Shown in pieces: positions 27,365 through 36,387 of a DNA stretch of 64,000 bases. Each line of letters begins with the position of its first letter. The stretch's first letter is position 1. Origin of the DNA: Arsenicibacter rosenii (GTDB lineage: Bacteria > Bacteroidota > Bacteroidia > Cytophagales > Spirosomataceae). Under the pieces are notes generated by a model, which saw only the letters and a list, made by a program, of their open reading frames with translations, had not been told where the DNA came from and searched no databases. The translations under genes were made by a program, and so were the position numbers. The stretch is taken from the NCBI RefSeq assembly GCF_001870735.1, contig NZ_MORL01000004.1, positions 190,250 to 254,249 of the forward strand, read 5' to 3'.

Positions 27365-28414
27365 TTACGCGCTTTGCTGTTCCTTTTTCTTTGCCTGTTC
27401 GATAGCAGTCACCCATTTTCTGATCAGCCCGGCCAATGGCTTAAACTCAATCAGGAACCCATCATGGCCATACAGCGAGTCGATTTCCTCATACACCGCA
27501 TTCGGAATATGGCGGGCCAGAAACTGCTGCTCCGACGGCGGAAATAATATATCGGACCGGATACCCACCACCAGCGTATTGGCTTTGATCTGCGCCAGGG
27601 CGTTCAGGATACTGCCGCGGTTACGGCCCACATTGTGGGAATCCATCACCGTTGTCAGTACACGGTAGGTAAAGGCATTGAAGCGGGCGGCTATTTTTTC
27701 GCCCTGATACCGCTGGTAGCTGGCAGCCTTGTAATCAGCCAGTTGCTCGTTATTATCAAGGGCCTGTGTAAAGCCGTAGGTATCGTAGTTCCGGTACGAA
27801 ATCAGGGCCATGGAGCGGGCTGCTTTCATGCCGTTCACGCCTGCATCGTCGCGGCGCTCCCGCCAGGTCGGGTCGGCCTCAATGGCCATGCGCTGCGACT
27901 CATTAAAGGCAATGCCCCAGGGCGAAAAGACCGCGTTAGACGCAATCAGGATCAGGTTTTCGACCAGCTTCGGCCGTAAAATAGCCCATTCGACCGCCTG
28001 TTGCCCGCCCAGCGATCCGCCGATGAGCTTGTAGATTTTTTCAATGCCCAGCTCCTGCCGCAGCAAATCCAGCGCATTGACCATATCGCGGATGGTAATG
28101 GTCGGAAAATCGTGATAAAACGGTTCGCCCGTTTCCGGATTGATCGAAAGCGGGCCGGTAGACCCGTAACAGGAACCAATCACGTTGGCACAGATGATGA
28201 AGTGCTGAGCCGGGTCGTAAAACTTACCCGGTCCCACTAACCCGCTCCACCAGTCAGCAGGGTCTGCATTGCCGGTCAGGGCATGGCAAATCCAGATCAC
28301 GTTTTTCGGATCGTCCGGCTTAAATGTCCCATAGGTTGTGTAAGCCAACCGAAAGCCCGGCAGCGTTCCGCCTGCTTCGAGGGGGAAAGAGTATTTGTAG
28401 TCGAAGTGGTTCAA
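27365..28414 (-). CDS. metX: Homoserine O-acetyltransferase
   Basis: 349 residues starting at TTG 28414 (an in-frame stop lies two codons upstream). MetX landmarks are all present: CHALTGNADPADWW, the nucleophile Ser in IGGSLGGQQAVEW, the NP-rich segment with R-x-x-E around MAIEADPTW, and the Asp and His near the end (RSDILFPP; DSLYGHDGFL). It transfers an acetyl or succinyl group to homoserine in methionine synthesis; acetyl is usual for this clade but was not proven. It lies downstream of metY and a strong intergenic hairpin. Confidence 0.93.
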   Translation of the reverse strand: MNHFDYKYSFPLEAGGTLPGFRLAYTTYGTFKPDDPKNVIWICHALTGNADPADWWSGLVGPGKFYDPAQHFIICANVIGSCYGSTGPLSINPETGEPFYHDFPTITIRDMVNALDLLRQELGIEKIYKLIGGSLGGQQAVEWAILRPKLVENLILIASNAVFSPWGIAFNESQRMAIEADPTWRERRDDAGVNGMKAARSMALISYRNYDTYGFTQALDNNEQLADYKAASYQRYQGEKIAARFNAFTYRVLTTVMDSHNVGRNRGSILNALAQIKANTLVVGIRSDILFPPSEQQFLARHIPNAVYEEIDSLYGHDGFLIEFKPLAGLIRKWVTAIEQAKKKEQQSA

Positions 28415-28428
28415 AACTTAAACAGTTT

Positions 28429-28456
28429 CGGTCAGCCCGCTTGCGCGGGCTGACCG
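28429..28456. terminator. Hairpin between metY and metX
   Basis: CGGTCAGCCCGC pairs perfectly with GCGGGCTGACCG around a TTGC loop. It is GC-rich without a clear U-tract in the leftward direction, so it may only partly stop transcription or protect the mRNA end of metY. Confidence 0.6.
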
Positions 28457-28484
28457 TAGGTAGATCAAACAAGATGACTCAGGC

Positions 28485-29813
<1,329 letters not shown>

Positions 29814-29829
29814 CTATAGATTCAGCGCA

Positions 29830-29866
29830 AGCGTGCAGGCTCGGGCCTGCCGGAAACGCTCCTGGT
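29830..29866 (-). promoter_or_regulatory. Leader hairpin downstream of the riboswitch
   Basis: In the metY leader, GCAGGC and GCCTGC pair around CCGA, with outer pairing of the AGCG and CGCT type. No U-tract follows, so control may act on translation rather than termination. A smaller GCCCC-AAA-GGGGC hairpin lies between it and the aptamer. Confidence 0.4.
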
Positions 29867-29940
29867 TTCAGACAGACAGTGATACAGGTTCATAGGCCCC
29901 TTTGGGGCATACAACGTCGATAGTTGATCATGTTGTTAAC

Positions 29941-30058
29941 GATTTATAGTCCCTAGCGCCGCTACCTGCGGTTGTCTTAGGCGGGAATTAGCACCTTGCC
30001 ATGCGGTAGGTTGCCAGAGGTTTACAGAGCCCGATCTCTCCCCTCTTCTGTATAAATC
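29941..30058 (-). ncRNA. SAM-I riboswitch aptamer upstream of metY
   Basis: Reading leftward, the closing helix P1 is GATTTATA (30058-30051) with TATAAATC (29948-29941). Inside it are the SAM-I core landmarks: AGAGGGGAGAGA with the kink-turn GGGA, an AAACC segment, CCTCTGGCAACC, and AAGGTGCTAATTCC, followed by a CCGC-AGGTA-GCGG hairpin as P4. This order matches the S-box aptamer that binds S-adenosylmethionine and represses methionine genes. It lies about 160 bases before metY. The call is based on motif order and pairing, not on a covariance search. Confidence 0.87.
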
Positions 30059-30103
30059 AATCCGTGCCGGAGTGTCAGGCACGTTCGAATTGACTTGATG
30101 GCG

Positions 30104-30135
30104 CAAGTATACGGCAGAAAACGCTCGAATGCAAA
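30104..30135 (-). promoter_or_regulatory. Promoter of the riboswitch-metY transcript
   Basis: On the minus strand TTTG (30135-30132), 20 bases, then TATACTTG (30111-30104). This is the Bacteroidota -33/-7 pattern with one mismatch in the -7. The transcript would start near 30097, just ahead of a small GTGCC/GGCAC hairpin and the aptamer. Confidence 0.5.
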
Positions 30136-30246
30136 TTTAACCGCTCCGGGAGAGGCGGCGTGAAGGTTGTTAGTGTCGGGACGATTGGGCGGTCAGGACA
30201 ATGGGCGGATAAGTGTATTAGTGATGTCAACACTAGCCAACAGCCC

Positions 30247-30546
30247 CTACTGCTCCAGCAAACGCTCCAGCTGCCGGAAAACCGGAATCAGCGACTGACC
30301 ACGGGCCGACAGTGTATATTCGATGTGTAACGGCTTCTCACTCACAACGGATTTATCCAGAAGCCCTTCTTCCTCCATCTCCTTCAGGGCATTCGCGAGC
30401 GACTGCTTATTCGCTCCCGGCAACTGCCGTAATAACGCATTAAACCGCACCGGCGATTCGGCCGCCAATTGAAAAATCTGCGGTTTCCATTTTCCGGAAA
30501 CGGCTCTTAATAAACCCTGCGCCGGGCATTCATCCTTTGATTCCAT
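30247..30546 (-). CDS. HxlR-family transcriptional regulator
   Basis: 99 residues with the HxlR winged-helix pattern: ECPAQGLLRAVSGKWKPQIF, then FNALLRQLPGANKQSLANALKEMEEEGLL, and the wing with Y-T-L-S. A Cys-Pro near residue 7 is at the place of the redox-sensing cysteine in regulators such as YodB and HypR. It is divergent from the DsbA-like lipoprotein gene across an 87-base gap with two palindromes, the usual layout for self-control plus control of a neighbour. Confidence 0.9.
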   Translation of the reverse strand: MESKDECPAQGLLRAVSGKWKPQIFQLAAESPVRFNALLRQLPGANKQSLANALKEMEEEGLLDKSVVSEKPLHIEYTLSARGQSLIPVFRQLERLLEQ

Positions 30547-30561
30547 ATTGAGATTTTACCC

Positions 30562-30623
30562 GGTCAACTTTTTCTGACTAATTGACCCGGCTGGTGTAAT
30601 TGTCCAACTTTGTAACAAAGTTA
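30562..30623. promoter_or_regulatory. Palindromes in the hxlR/dsbA-like divergent promoter
   Basis: AACTTTGT-A-ACAAAGTT (30606-30622) is a perfect 8-1-8 palindrome that overlaps TAACTTTG on the minus strand (30623-30616), a good -7 element for the HxlR gene. GGTCAA/TTGACC (30562-30567 and 30582-30587) forms a second inverted pair. Either could bind the HxlR dimer. Confidence 0.5.
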
Positions 30624-30633
30624 ATACAAAACC

Positions 30634-31629
30634 ATGCTAAAAGCCGTTTTTGCCTGCTTCACCCTACTGAGTGCACTCTTTGGCAGTTGCAACGGACAAG
30701 ACAAGAAGAACGTTATGGTCAACAACAATCCTCTGCTCTGTGATCCTGAAACAGGTATCTGTGAGCTACCGGCCCAACAGACAGCAACCGCACCGGTTAG
30801 TGTCCGGGTTGACAAGAAACCCCTGACAATCACTTATTTTACCGACCCTATCTGCTCAACCTGCTGGGGTATTGAACCGCAGTTGCGCAAGCTTAAACTC
30901 GAATACGGGGATGGCATCCATATCGACTATCACATGGGAGGCCTGCTGCCCGACTGGAGCTATAACAGCGGAGGTATCAGCAAACCGTCGGATGTAGCGC
31001 ACCACTGGGACGAGGTCAGCCGGTACTACCAGATGCCGATTGACGGGGATGTGTGGCTCGAAGATCCGCTCCACTCCTCGTATCCGCCATCGATTGCCTT
31101 TAAGGCAGCCCAGCTACAGGATGAGAAAAAAGCCCTTGTTTTCCTGCGGATAATCCGCGAAATGGTGTTTCTGGAGAAAAAGAACATCACGAAGTGGGAA
31201 CACCTGTCGAAGGCGGCCATCGATGCCGGCCTGGATGCCGTGAAGCTGAAGCAAGACTATGAAGGTCCGGCGCAGGAACGGTTTCGGGCAGATCTTGAAC
31301 TCGCCCGCAAACTGGGCGTCCGTGGCTTCCCGAGCGTATACATCACCGACATGACCGGCAACCGGGAGTTTATCTATGGCTTTAAGCCCTATGCGGCCTA
31401 TGAAACCGGCATTACCAAACTATATCCCAAAGCCGGTAAACGACCGTACGATACAAGCTGGCAATACCTGTTTAACACCTATCCCACCCTCACTACCCGT
31501 GAATTTGCTGAATTAAGCGGTCTGTCCTTTCAGGAGGCCGACCAGCAGCTCCTCCGGCTAGTCCACCAACAAATGCTGACCAGTCTGGTCACCAAAAACG
31601 GCGTACTCTGGAAACGGATTACCCGCTAA
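30634..31629 (+). CDS. DsbA-family (FrnE/SpxH-like) lipoprotein
   Basis: 331 residues. The start MLKAVFACFTLLSALFGSC ends in a lipobox-like GSC, so it is probably a lipoprotein. The thioredoxin-fold domain begins around TITYFTDPICSTCWGIEP, with the active-site C-x-x-C (C-S-T-C), and the cis-Pro loop is GVRGFPSVYITD. It resembles the DsbA family group that includes FrnE and SpxH. A C-terminal segment of about 60 residues looks helical. It should act on thiols or oxidized proteins at the envelope. The neighbour regulators with Cys-Pro motifs suggest a thiol-stress link. Confidence 0.85.
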   Translation: MLKAVFACFTLLSALFGSCNGQDKKNVMVNNNPLLCDPETGICELPAQQTATAPVSVRVDKKPLTITYFTDPICSTCWGIEPQLRKLKLEYGDGIHIDYHMGGLLPDWSYNSGGISKPSDVAHHWDEVSRYYQMPIDGDVWLEDPLHSSYPPSIAFKAAQLQDEKKALVFLRIIREMVFLEKKNITKWEHLSKAAIDAGLDAVKLKQDYEGPAQERFRADLELARKLGVRGFPSVYITDMTGNREFIYGFKPYAAYETGITKLYPKAGKRPYDTSWQYLFNTYPTLTTREFAELSGLSFQEADQQLLRLVHQQMLTSLVTKNGVLWKRITR

Positions 31630-31642
31630 CCCCTCCGATTGG

Positions 31643-31671
31643 TGAGCGTTTGGCAGATTGCCGGACGCTCA
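31643..31671. terminator. Hairpin between convergent genes
   Basis: TGAGCGT pairs with ACGCTCA (31665-31671), followed by TTTT on the plus strand. It overlaps the stop codon of the leftward HxlR gene and ends the DsbA-like gene. Confidence 0.55.
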
Positions 31672-32007
31672 TTTTCCTATAATCTGCTTACGATGGGAAA
31701 GGCCCCAGTAATGCAGCTCTTCCATCACTTTTTCGAGCGATAAGCCGTGGGGTGTAATGGCGTATTCGACCGTTGGCGGAAATGTATCATATACCTGCCG
31801 CCGGATCAGCTGATTGGCTTCCAGGGCTTTCAGCTCCTTCGACAACACCTTATCCGTTATGCCACCCACTTCGGCCGAAATCTGTTTGAACCGCTTTGGC
31901 CCTCCGGATAACGCAAACAAAATCAACAGTTTCCATTTCCCTTCAAGTGCCTCAAGCGCATCTTTGATCGACAGCATATTTTTAGGGCATCCCCCACTGG
32001 TCAGCAT
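31669..32007 (-). CDS. HxlR-family transcriptional regulator
   Basis: 112 residues starting at ATG 32007 (MLTSGGCPKNML); the start is preferred because it keeps the Cys-Pro motif of redox-type HxlR proteins. The winged helix is seen in IKDALEALEGKWKLLILFAL, GGITDKVLSKELKALEANQLI and the wing VEYAITPHG. It is divergent from the DoxX gene, with a highly symmetric operator-like site in the 120-base gap. It most likely represses doxX and itself. Confidence 0.9.
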   Translation of the reverse strand: MLTSGGCPKNMLSIKDALEALEGKWKLLILFALSGGPKRFKQISAEVGGITDKVLSKELKALEANQLIRRQVYDTFPPTVEYAITPHGLSLEKVMEELHYWGLSHRKQIIGK

Positions 32008-32034
32008 AGTTTCCGGCAGTTTATGTTTACGACG

Positions 32035-32086
32035 CTATCCCGTCGGATAGCGCTATCCGACGGGATAGTACTATCCGGCGGAAAGT
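32035..32086. promoter_or_regulatory. Perfect 16-bp inverted repeat operator
   Basis: CTATCCCGTCGGATAG (32035-32050) and CTATCCGACGGGATAG (32053-32068) are exact reverse complements with a CG spacer. Each arm is itself a CTATCC/GGATAG dyad. A third, degenerate copy starts at 32071 (CTATCCGGCGGAAAG). The site covers the -33 region of the doxX promoter, so it is well placed for HxlR repression. Confidence 0.75.
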
Positions 32087-32095
32087 AAAGGTAGT

Positions 32096-32103
32096 TAGTT
32101 TTG
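32096..32103 (+). promoter_or_regulatory. Candidate -7 element of the doxX promoter
   Basis: TAGTTTTG fits TAnnTTTG exactly, 24 bases before the ATG at 32128. The -33 zone is filled by the operator repeat, so no TTG is present there. Confidence 0.5.
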
Positions 32104-32127
32104 TCCATTCACAAACGCAGACTACAG

Positions 32128-32541
32128 ATGACGAATCAATCAACATTTCCGAAGGGGTTACACATCGCCTTATGGACAGTACAGGGGCTGCTTGCTGCCG
32201 GTTTTGCCTGGGGAGGGCTGATGAAACTCATACAACCTGCCGGCCAGCTGGCGCAGATGTGGCCCTGGACCGGCCAGGTACCCGGATCCCTGCTTATGTT
32301 TACAGCTATCGTTGATCTATTGGGGGCACTTGGCCTGCTGTTGCCTGCCTTGCTGCGCATTCAACCCATCCTGACCCCGATAGCGGCTGTCGGCTGTTTG
32401 GTGCTGATGGTATGCGCCACCGTCTTTCATATTCAGCGCGGCGAAGCGGCCCTTATAACCCCGAATCTCCTCTTTGCCATGATGGCCGCATTTGTGGCGT
32501 GGGGACGGTTTATAAAAGTGCCGGTCACAAGCAAAAGATAA
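32128..32541 (+). CDS. DoxX-family membrane protein
   Basis: 137 residues from ATG 32128; the upstream TTG at 32101 lies across the promoter. Four membrane helices are evident (HIALWTVQGLLAAGFAWGG, LLMFTAIVDLLGALGLLLP, IAAVGCLVLMVCATVF, LLFAMMAAFVAWG), the DoxX-like layout with the G-x-x-K segment GGLMKLI. DoxX-like proteins are linked to thiol and oxidative stress or quinone chemistry in other bacteria. Under likely control of the divergent HxlR regulator. Confidence 0.85.
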   Translation: MTNQSTFPKGLHIALWTVQGLLAAGFAWGGLMKLIQPAGQLAQMWPWTGQVPGSLLMFTAIVDLLGALGLLLPALLRIQPILTPIAAVGCLVLMVCATVFHIQRGEAALITPNLLFAMMAAFVAWGRFIKVPVTSKR

Positions 32542-32610
32542 ACGGATGAGGACGGCCTGTATCCCGCCTTTTTTCAGGTTTATTCATGAAAATTCTTTCC
32601 TGCAATTTCG

Positions 32611-32639
32611 TTGTTAACCGGCCTCTTTTTGTATTTTTG
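32611..32639 (+). promoter_or_regulatory. Promoter of the DUF1761 gene
   Basis: TTG (32611-32613), 18 bases, then TATTTTTG (32632-32639): a full Bacteroidota -33/-7 pair. Transcription would start near 32646, about 56 bases before the start codon. Confidence 0.6.
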
Positions 32640-32701
32640 GTAAGGCTCAATTGTCGGTTACCTGAGCGGAACAAACCCTTTACCTGAACGATTTTTTACT
32701 G

Positions 32702-33115
32702 ATGAACATTACCGTGGCCCTCCAGCATCTCAATTGGCCGGCCGTTTTTGCGGCGGCCTTTTCTACCTTCCTCATTGGCGGATTATGGTATTCGCCGGTA
32801 CTTTTCCAGAAAAGCTGGATACGTGCCAATGGCTTCGACCCTGCAAATTTACCCAAAAGCAATCCTGCGGTCGTTTTCGGTCTGGCGTTTTTCTTTGCCT
32901 TCGTAATGGCGCTGAATCTGGCTTTATTCATCGGGCAGGCAGATGTCTCGTTTGGCGCAACGGCCGGTTTTATGACCGGCTTCGGATGGGTTGCCTTAGC
33001 GGTGGCAATCATTGCCTTGTTCGAATCCCGTCCATTGGCTTATATCCTGATCAATGGCGGATATATGGTCGTGACCTTTACGGTTATGGGCACCATCATC
33101 GGTGCCTGGCACTAA
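32702..33115 (+). CDS. DUF1761 membrane protein
   Basis: 137 residues with four membrane helices. It matches the DUF1761 pattern: an N-terminal helix with FLIGGLWYSPVLFQKSW, then VVFGLAFFFAFVMALNLALFI, GFGWVALAVAIIALFE and a last helix ending in MGTIIGAWH. Function unknown. A Crp/Fnr regulator gene follows after 12 bases, so the two are likely cotranscribed. Confidence 0.8.
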   Translation: MNITVALQHLNWPAVFAAAFSTFLIGGLWYSPVLFQKSWIRANGFDPANLPKSNPAVVFGLAFFFAFVMALNLALFIGQADVSFGATAGFMTGFGWVALAVAIIALFESRPLAYILINGGYMVVTFTVMGTIIGAWH

Positions 33116-33127
33116 GCCGGTAAGCCT

Positions 33128-33706
33128 ATGCATCAGAAATTACTGAACTATTTTCAGCGGATTATGCCGCTTACGCAGGAAGAAGCCGATGCCATTGCAG
33201 CGACGATCCATATTGAGCACGTCAAAAAAGGCACGATTCTGCTGCACGAAGGTGACATTTCGGCAGAAGCCTATTTCGTCCTGGAGGGTTGTATCCGGCA
33301 GTATTACCTGATCGACGGTTCCGAGAAAACCAGCAACTTTTTTACCGATGAGCAGTGGGTCGTTTCCATCAAAAGCCTGAACGAGCAGGTACCAGCCGCT
33401 CATTTTCTGGATGCCTGTGTCGATTCATACGTTATCGTCGGGAATCGGGATAAAGAAGAAGGTCTATACCGGCAGTTTCCGAAATTTGAGACCATTTCGC
33501 GGAAAATTATGGAGCGTGTCTTTGCTGAACAACAGGAAATTCTCGCTACATACCTGACCGAAACGCCCGAACAACGCTACCTGCGGCTTATGGCCGCCCG
33601 CCCCAATCTGTTTCAGCTCGTCCCGCAATACCAGATTGCCAGTTACGTCGGCGTTAAGCCCGAATCATTGAGCCGGATACGCAAGCGTATTTTACAGAAG
33701 CATTAA
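33128..33706 (+). CDS. Crp/Fnr-family transcriptional regulator
   Basis: 192 residues. Residues 1-115 are a cyclic-nucleotide-binding-type beta roll (KKGTILLHEGDISAEAYFVLEGCIRQYY), without the full phosphate cassette of true cAMP binders and without Fnr iron-sulfur cysteines. A C-terminal helix-turn-helix is seen in YQIASYVGVKPESLSRIRKR. Bacteroidota carry many such regulators that probably sense other ligands. It ends 4 bases inside the convergent MDR gene. Confidence 0.88.
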   Translation: MHQKLLNYFQRIMPLTQEEADAIAATIHIEHVKKGTILLHEGDISAEAYFVLEGCIRQYYLIDGSEKTSNFFTDEQWVVSIKSLNEQVPAAHFLDACVDSYVIVGNRDKEEGLYRQFPKFETISRKIMERVFAEQQEILATYLTETPEQRYLRLMAARPNLFQLVPQYQIASYVGVKPESLSRIRKRILQKH

Positions 33707-34659
33707 GCCATGCTGATGGCTACATTTCCGCGTTTATGCCCCGCCTCCACATACCGGTGGGCAGCTGCCATGTCGCTCAGCGGAAAAGTCCGGTCAAGCA
33801 CGGGTGTTAATGCCCCGGTTTGAATGAGTTCGTTCAGAAAATCCAGGTCTGCCGGGGTGGAGGTAATCATACCCATCAGCAGTTTTTTACCGTTACCCAT
33901 CGTCCTGCAAACACCCTGTAACACCTCGCTGAGCTGAGCAGCACTCAGAATCAGGGTTCCCTGTTGATTCAACAACTTTACGGCTGTCTTGACGGATAGT
34001 TTATTAATTGTATCCATCACTACGTCATACGTTTCCGTCAGCGATGCCAGATCCGTCCGGGCATAGTCGATGACGGTTTGTGCGCCAAGTTGTCTGACCA
34101 GACCGGCGTTAGCCGCACTACAAACACCGGTAACCTCAGCCCCGAAATACCGGGCAAGCTGCACTGCCGCTGAGCCTACCGCACCGGAGGCACCGTAGAT
34201 CAGTACTTTTTGTCCCGGCTTGATGGCAGCCTTCCGGATAAAATACAGGGCTGTTGTTGCGCCGAACGGAATAACCGCTGCTTGTTCATGGGATAAAAAT
34301 GACGGTTTTAAGGCAATGGCCTCTGTTTCGGCCAGGGTAATGTATTCGGCATAGGCTCCGAACCGCAAATCCGTTGACCCGAAGACCTCATCCCCTACCT
34401 GAAAACGGGACACGGCACTACCGGTTTGGACCACTATTCCGGAGAAAACCCCACCCAGGACCGGGTATGCAGGCTTTGTCAATCCGAAGAAGAAACGGAC
34501 GGCAAACGGGTCGGCCTGCCGCAACCGGCAATCAGCGGTATTAACGGCCGTTGCCACAATCTGAATCAATAGTTGATTGGCGGCAGGTTCAGGGGTTGCT
34601 ATTTCCTGTAGCATCAGTACATCGGGGGTGCCGTAGGCAGGGCAGACAATGGCTTTCAT
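33703..34659 (-). CDS. MDR-family NAD(P)H quinone oxidoreductase-like protein
   Basis: 318 residues of the medium-chain dehydrogenase/reductase family. The cofactor loop is VLIYGASGAVGSAAVQLARYFG (A-x-x-G-x-x-G), and the GroES-like N-terminal part has GGVFSGIVVQTG and F-x-V-G-D-E-V-F-G. Zn-binding cysteines are absent, as in quinone reductases. It should reduce quinones or enones with NADPH. A good -7 element (TAGTTTTG on the minus strand, 34696-34689) lies about 30 bases upstream. Confidence 0.87.
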   Translation of the reverse strand: MKAIVCPAYGTPDVLMLQEIATPEPAANQLLIQIVATAVNTADCRLRQADPFAVRFFFGLTKPAYPVLGGVFSGIVVQTGSAVSRFQVGDEVFGSTDLRFGAYAEYITLAETEAIALKPSFLSHEQAAVIPFGATTALYFIRKAAIKPGQKVLIYGASGAVGSAAVQLARYFGAEVTGVCSAANAGLVRQLGAQTVIDYARTDLASLTETYDVVMDTINKLSVKTAVKLLNQQGTLILSAAQLSEVLQGVCRTMGNGKKLLMGMITSTPADLDFLNELIQTGALTPVLDRTFPLSDMAAAHRYVEAGHKRGNVAISMA

Positions 34660-34822
34660 CAGTTGTTTACGAATTGATTATGATGATGCAAAACTACCCC
34701 TGCGGCCAGCAGCCATGCATTGACTTCGGTTAAGAAATGCAGCTATCGGTAGTAATTAACTAAAAGATATTCTTTGGACAGTTAGTGCACCTTATTGTTG
34801 CCGGAACATTCAGCGCTGAAAC

Positions 34823-34854
34823 TTTGGCGCATCAGCGTCTGTTGTGTACTTTTG
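34823..34854 (+). promoter_or_regulatory. Promoter of the DUF721 gene
   Basis: TTTG (34823-34826), 20 bases, then TACTTTTG (34847-34854), both exact matches to the Bacteroidota consensus. The leader would be about 14 bases. Confidence 0.7.
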
Positions 34855-34874
34855 TTTTAAAGCAAGATTTTCTG

Positions 34875-35201
34875 ATGAACGAAGTATATCGATTCCGTAA
34901 AGACGCAAGCTCCCGCCGCTCCGATGTGACAAGCGTTAAAGATGCCATTGGTATGTTATTAAAATCGTACCAGCTACAGGCCCGCTTTAATGAGACCTAT
35001 CTGGAAGCGTTCTGGGAGAAAATGATGGGATCGGCTATTGCTTCGCGTACCAGCCGGCTCTACGTCCGGGAACGGATTCTGTACATTGAAATCACATCGG
35101 CACCGCTTCGCAGCGAACTCGTCAATGCCAAGCAGAAAATGATCAAACTGATTAACACCGACATGGGTACCGACGTGATTGAAGACGTCATCTTTATTTG
35201 A
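34875..35201 (+). CDS. DUF721 (DciA-like) protein
   Basis: 108 residues from ATG 34875; the promoter at 34823-34854 rules out the longer frame from 34785. The DUF721 pattern is present: AIGMLLKSYQL, W-x-x-x-x-G-x-x-I-A-x-x-T (FWEKMMGSAIASRTSRLYV), and LYIEITSAPLRSEL. DciA proteins help load the replicative helicase in bacteria lacking DnaC; in Bacteroidota the family is near universal. Its stop overlaps the convergent GT87-like gene by 8 bases. Confidence 0.85.
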   Translation: MNEVYRFRKDASSRRSDVTSVKDAIGMLLKSYQLQARFNETYLEAFWEKMMGSAIASRTSRLYVRERILYIEITSAPLRSELVNAKQKMIKLINTDMGTDVIEDVIFI

Positions 35202-36381
35202 GGGCAACTTCTGCGGCGACCGCCTGCCCCGTTTTTCCGCGCTCCTGAAACGACTGTATTGTCCAGAGCTGATACTGCATCCGCAGCCAGACCAGCACAC
35301 ACGGAACCGCTTTGATACTGTAGGGATTCATGTACTCGTCACGGATAAACGGCGGGAACAAATCTGTGGGCGACAGCGAGGTAAAGACCACCACCAGCCC
35401 CAGCAGGATCCGGTCCAGTGTATTACGTTCGGCGGCCGTTACCCACCAGATTGCCACCCCTACCACCGCCAGCACATAGGTCGGTGATTCCGCCATCTTA
35501 TTGAAAATAATCACAAACAGCAGAAAATAGGCCACCATGAGTTGCTGGTAAACCGGCATTTTCCATTGCTTAAAACGCAGGAAAGGCAACAGAAAGAGCG
35601 TAATGCCAACTGCCTCCACAATCCGCAGGTTACCATCTGTTTTGGCCATATCAAACCAATAGACCAGAATGCCCGGTACAGACACTAACAGACCAAGTTT
35701 GCTATCGACCACAATTTTCAGCCACGCCTCGTATTCGGCCCCGAGTTCAGCAAACGAAATAACGGTAGCCGGCAGCAACGCAAAAATAACGGTCCAGACA
35801 ACCATTGCGACAAGGAACTGCACCTTTCTGGGGTAAAACAAAAAGAAGATAGCGGCCCCCACCCCGTAAAATTTAATGTAGAAACAGAGCGTAAACAGCA
35901 ACGCAGCCAGCCAGACCTTCTCCTTGCGGAGCAGGTAAATCCCGAGCAGCATCATCCCGACAATCAGGTTGTTGCTTTGCATGTTCTGGGCCGTAATCAG
36001 GGCTTCCGGAAAGATGATGGCCAGGGCAATCCAGCGTTTGCAGTCGGCGTGGTACTCGTCTTTCAGAAAATACCATACCCCCAGTATCAACACAACCGGA
36101 TTCAGCAAATTCCAGAGGGTAACACCGAGCCAGTCGGGCATGTAATAGAACGGTGCCATCAGCCACGCAAAGACAGGGCTGTATTTATACAGGTCGCTGT
36201 ATAACTCCGGCCGCAGCACATACATGGAACGGTGCGTAAGCAGACAGTCGAACGGACGGGCAAACATCAGGTAGTTGTTGTAATACCCGAGTATGAATTT
36301 CTGAATGGAGGCGGCTACCAGAATGAAGACAAAAACCACCATCAGGCGGTTGAGCGGCAGCCAGTTCATGGCCTTGTTCAT
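35194..36381 (-). CDS. GT87-like polyprenyl-sugar glycosyltransferase
   Basis: About 395 residues from ATG 36381 (MNKAMNWL), with around ten membrane helices. The first loop has ARPFDCLLTHRSMY and SDLYKYSPVFAW, matching the lumenal acidic loop and the Y-x-P-x-F segment of the GT87/DUF2029 (mannosyltransferase-like) family. These enzymes use lipid-linked sugars as donors on the outer face of the membrane. Third gene of a leftward operon with a polyprenyl-phosphate GT2 and a deacetylase, so it probably adds sugars delivered by the GT2. Confidence 0.78.
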   Translation of the reverse strand: MNKAMNWLPLNRLMVVFVFILVAASIQKFILGYYNNYLMFARPFDCLLTHRSMYVLRPELYSDLYKYSPVFAWLMAPFYYMPDWLGVTLWNLLNPVVLILGVWYFLKDEYHADCKRWIALAIIFPEALITAQNMQSNNLIVGMMLLGIYLLRKEKVWLAALLFTLCFYIKFYGVGAAIFFLFYPRKVQFLVAMVVWTVIFALLPATVISFAELGAEYEAWLKIVVDSKLGLLVSVPGILVYWFDMAKTDGNLRIVEAVGITLFLLPFLRFKQWKMPVYQQLMVAYFLLFVIIFNKMAESPTYVLAVVGVAIWWVTAAERNTLDRILLGLVVVFTSLSPTDLFPPFIRDEYMNPYSIKAVPCVLVWLRMQYQLWTIQSFQERGKTGQAVAAEVALK

Positions 36382-36387
36382 CAGCAA

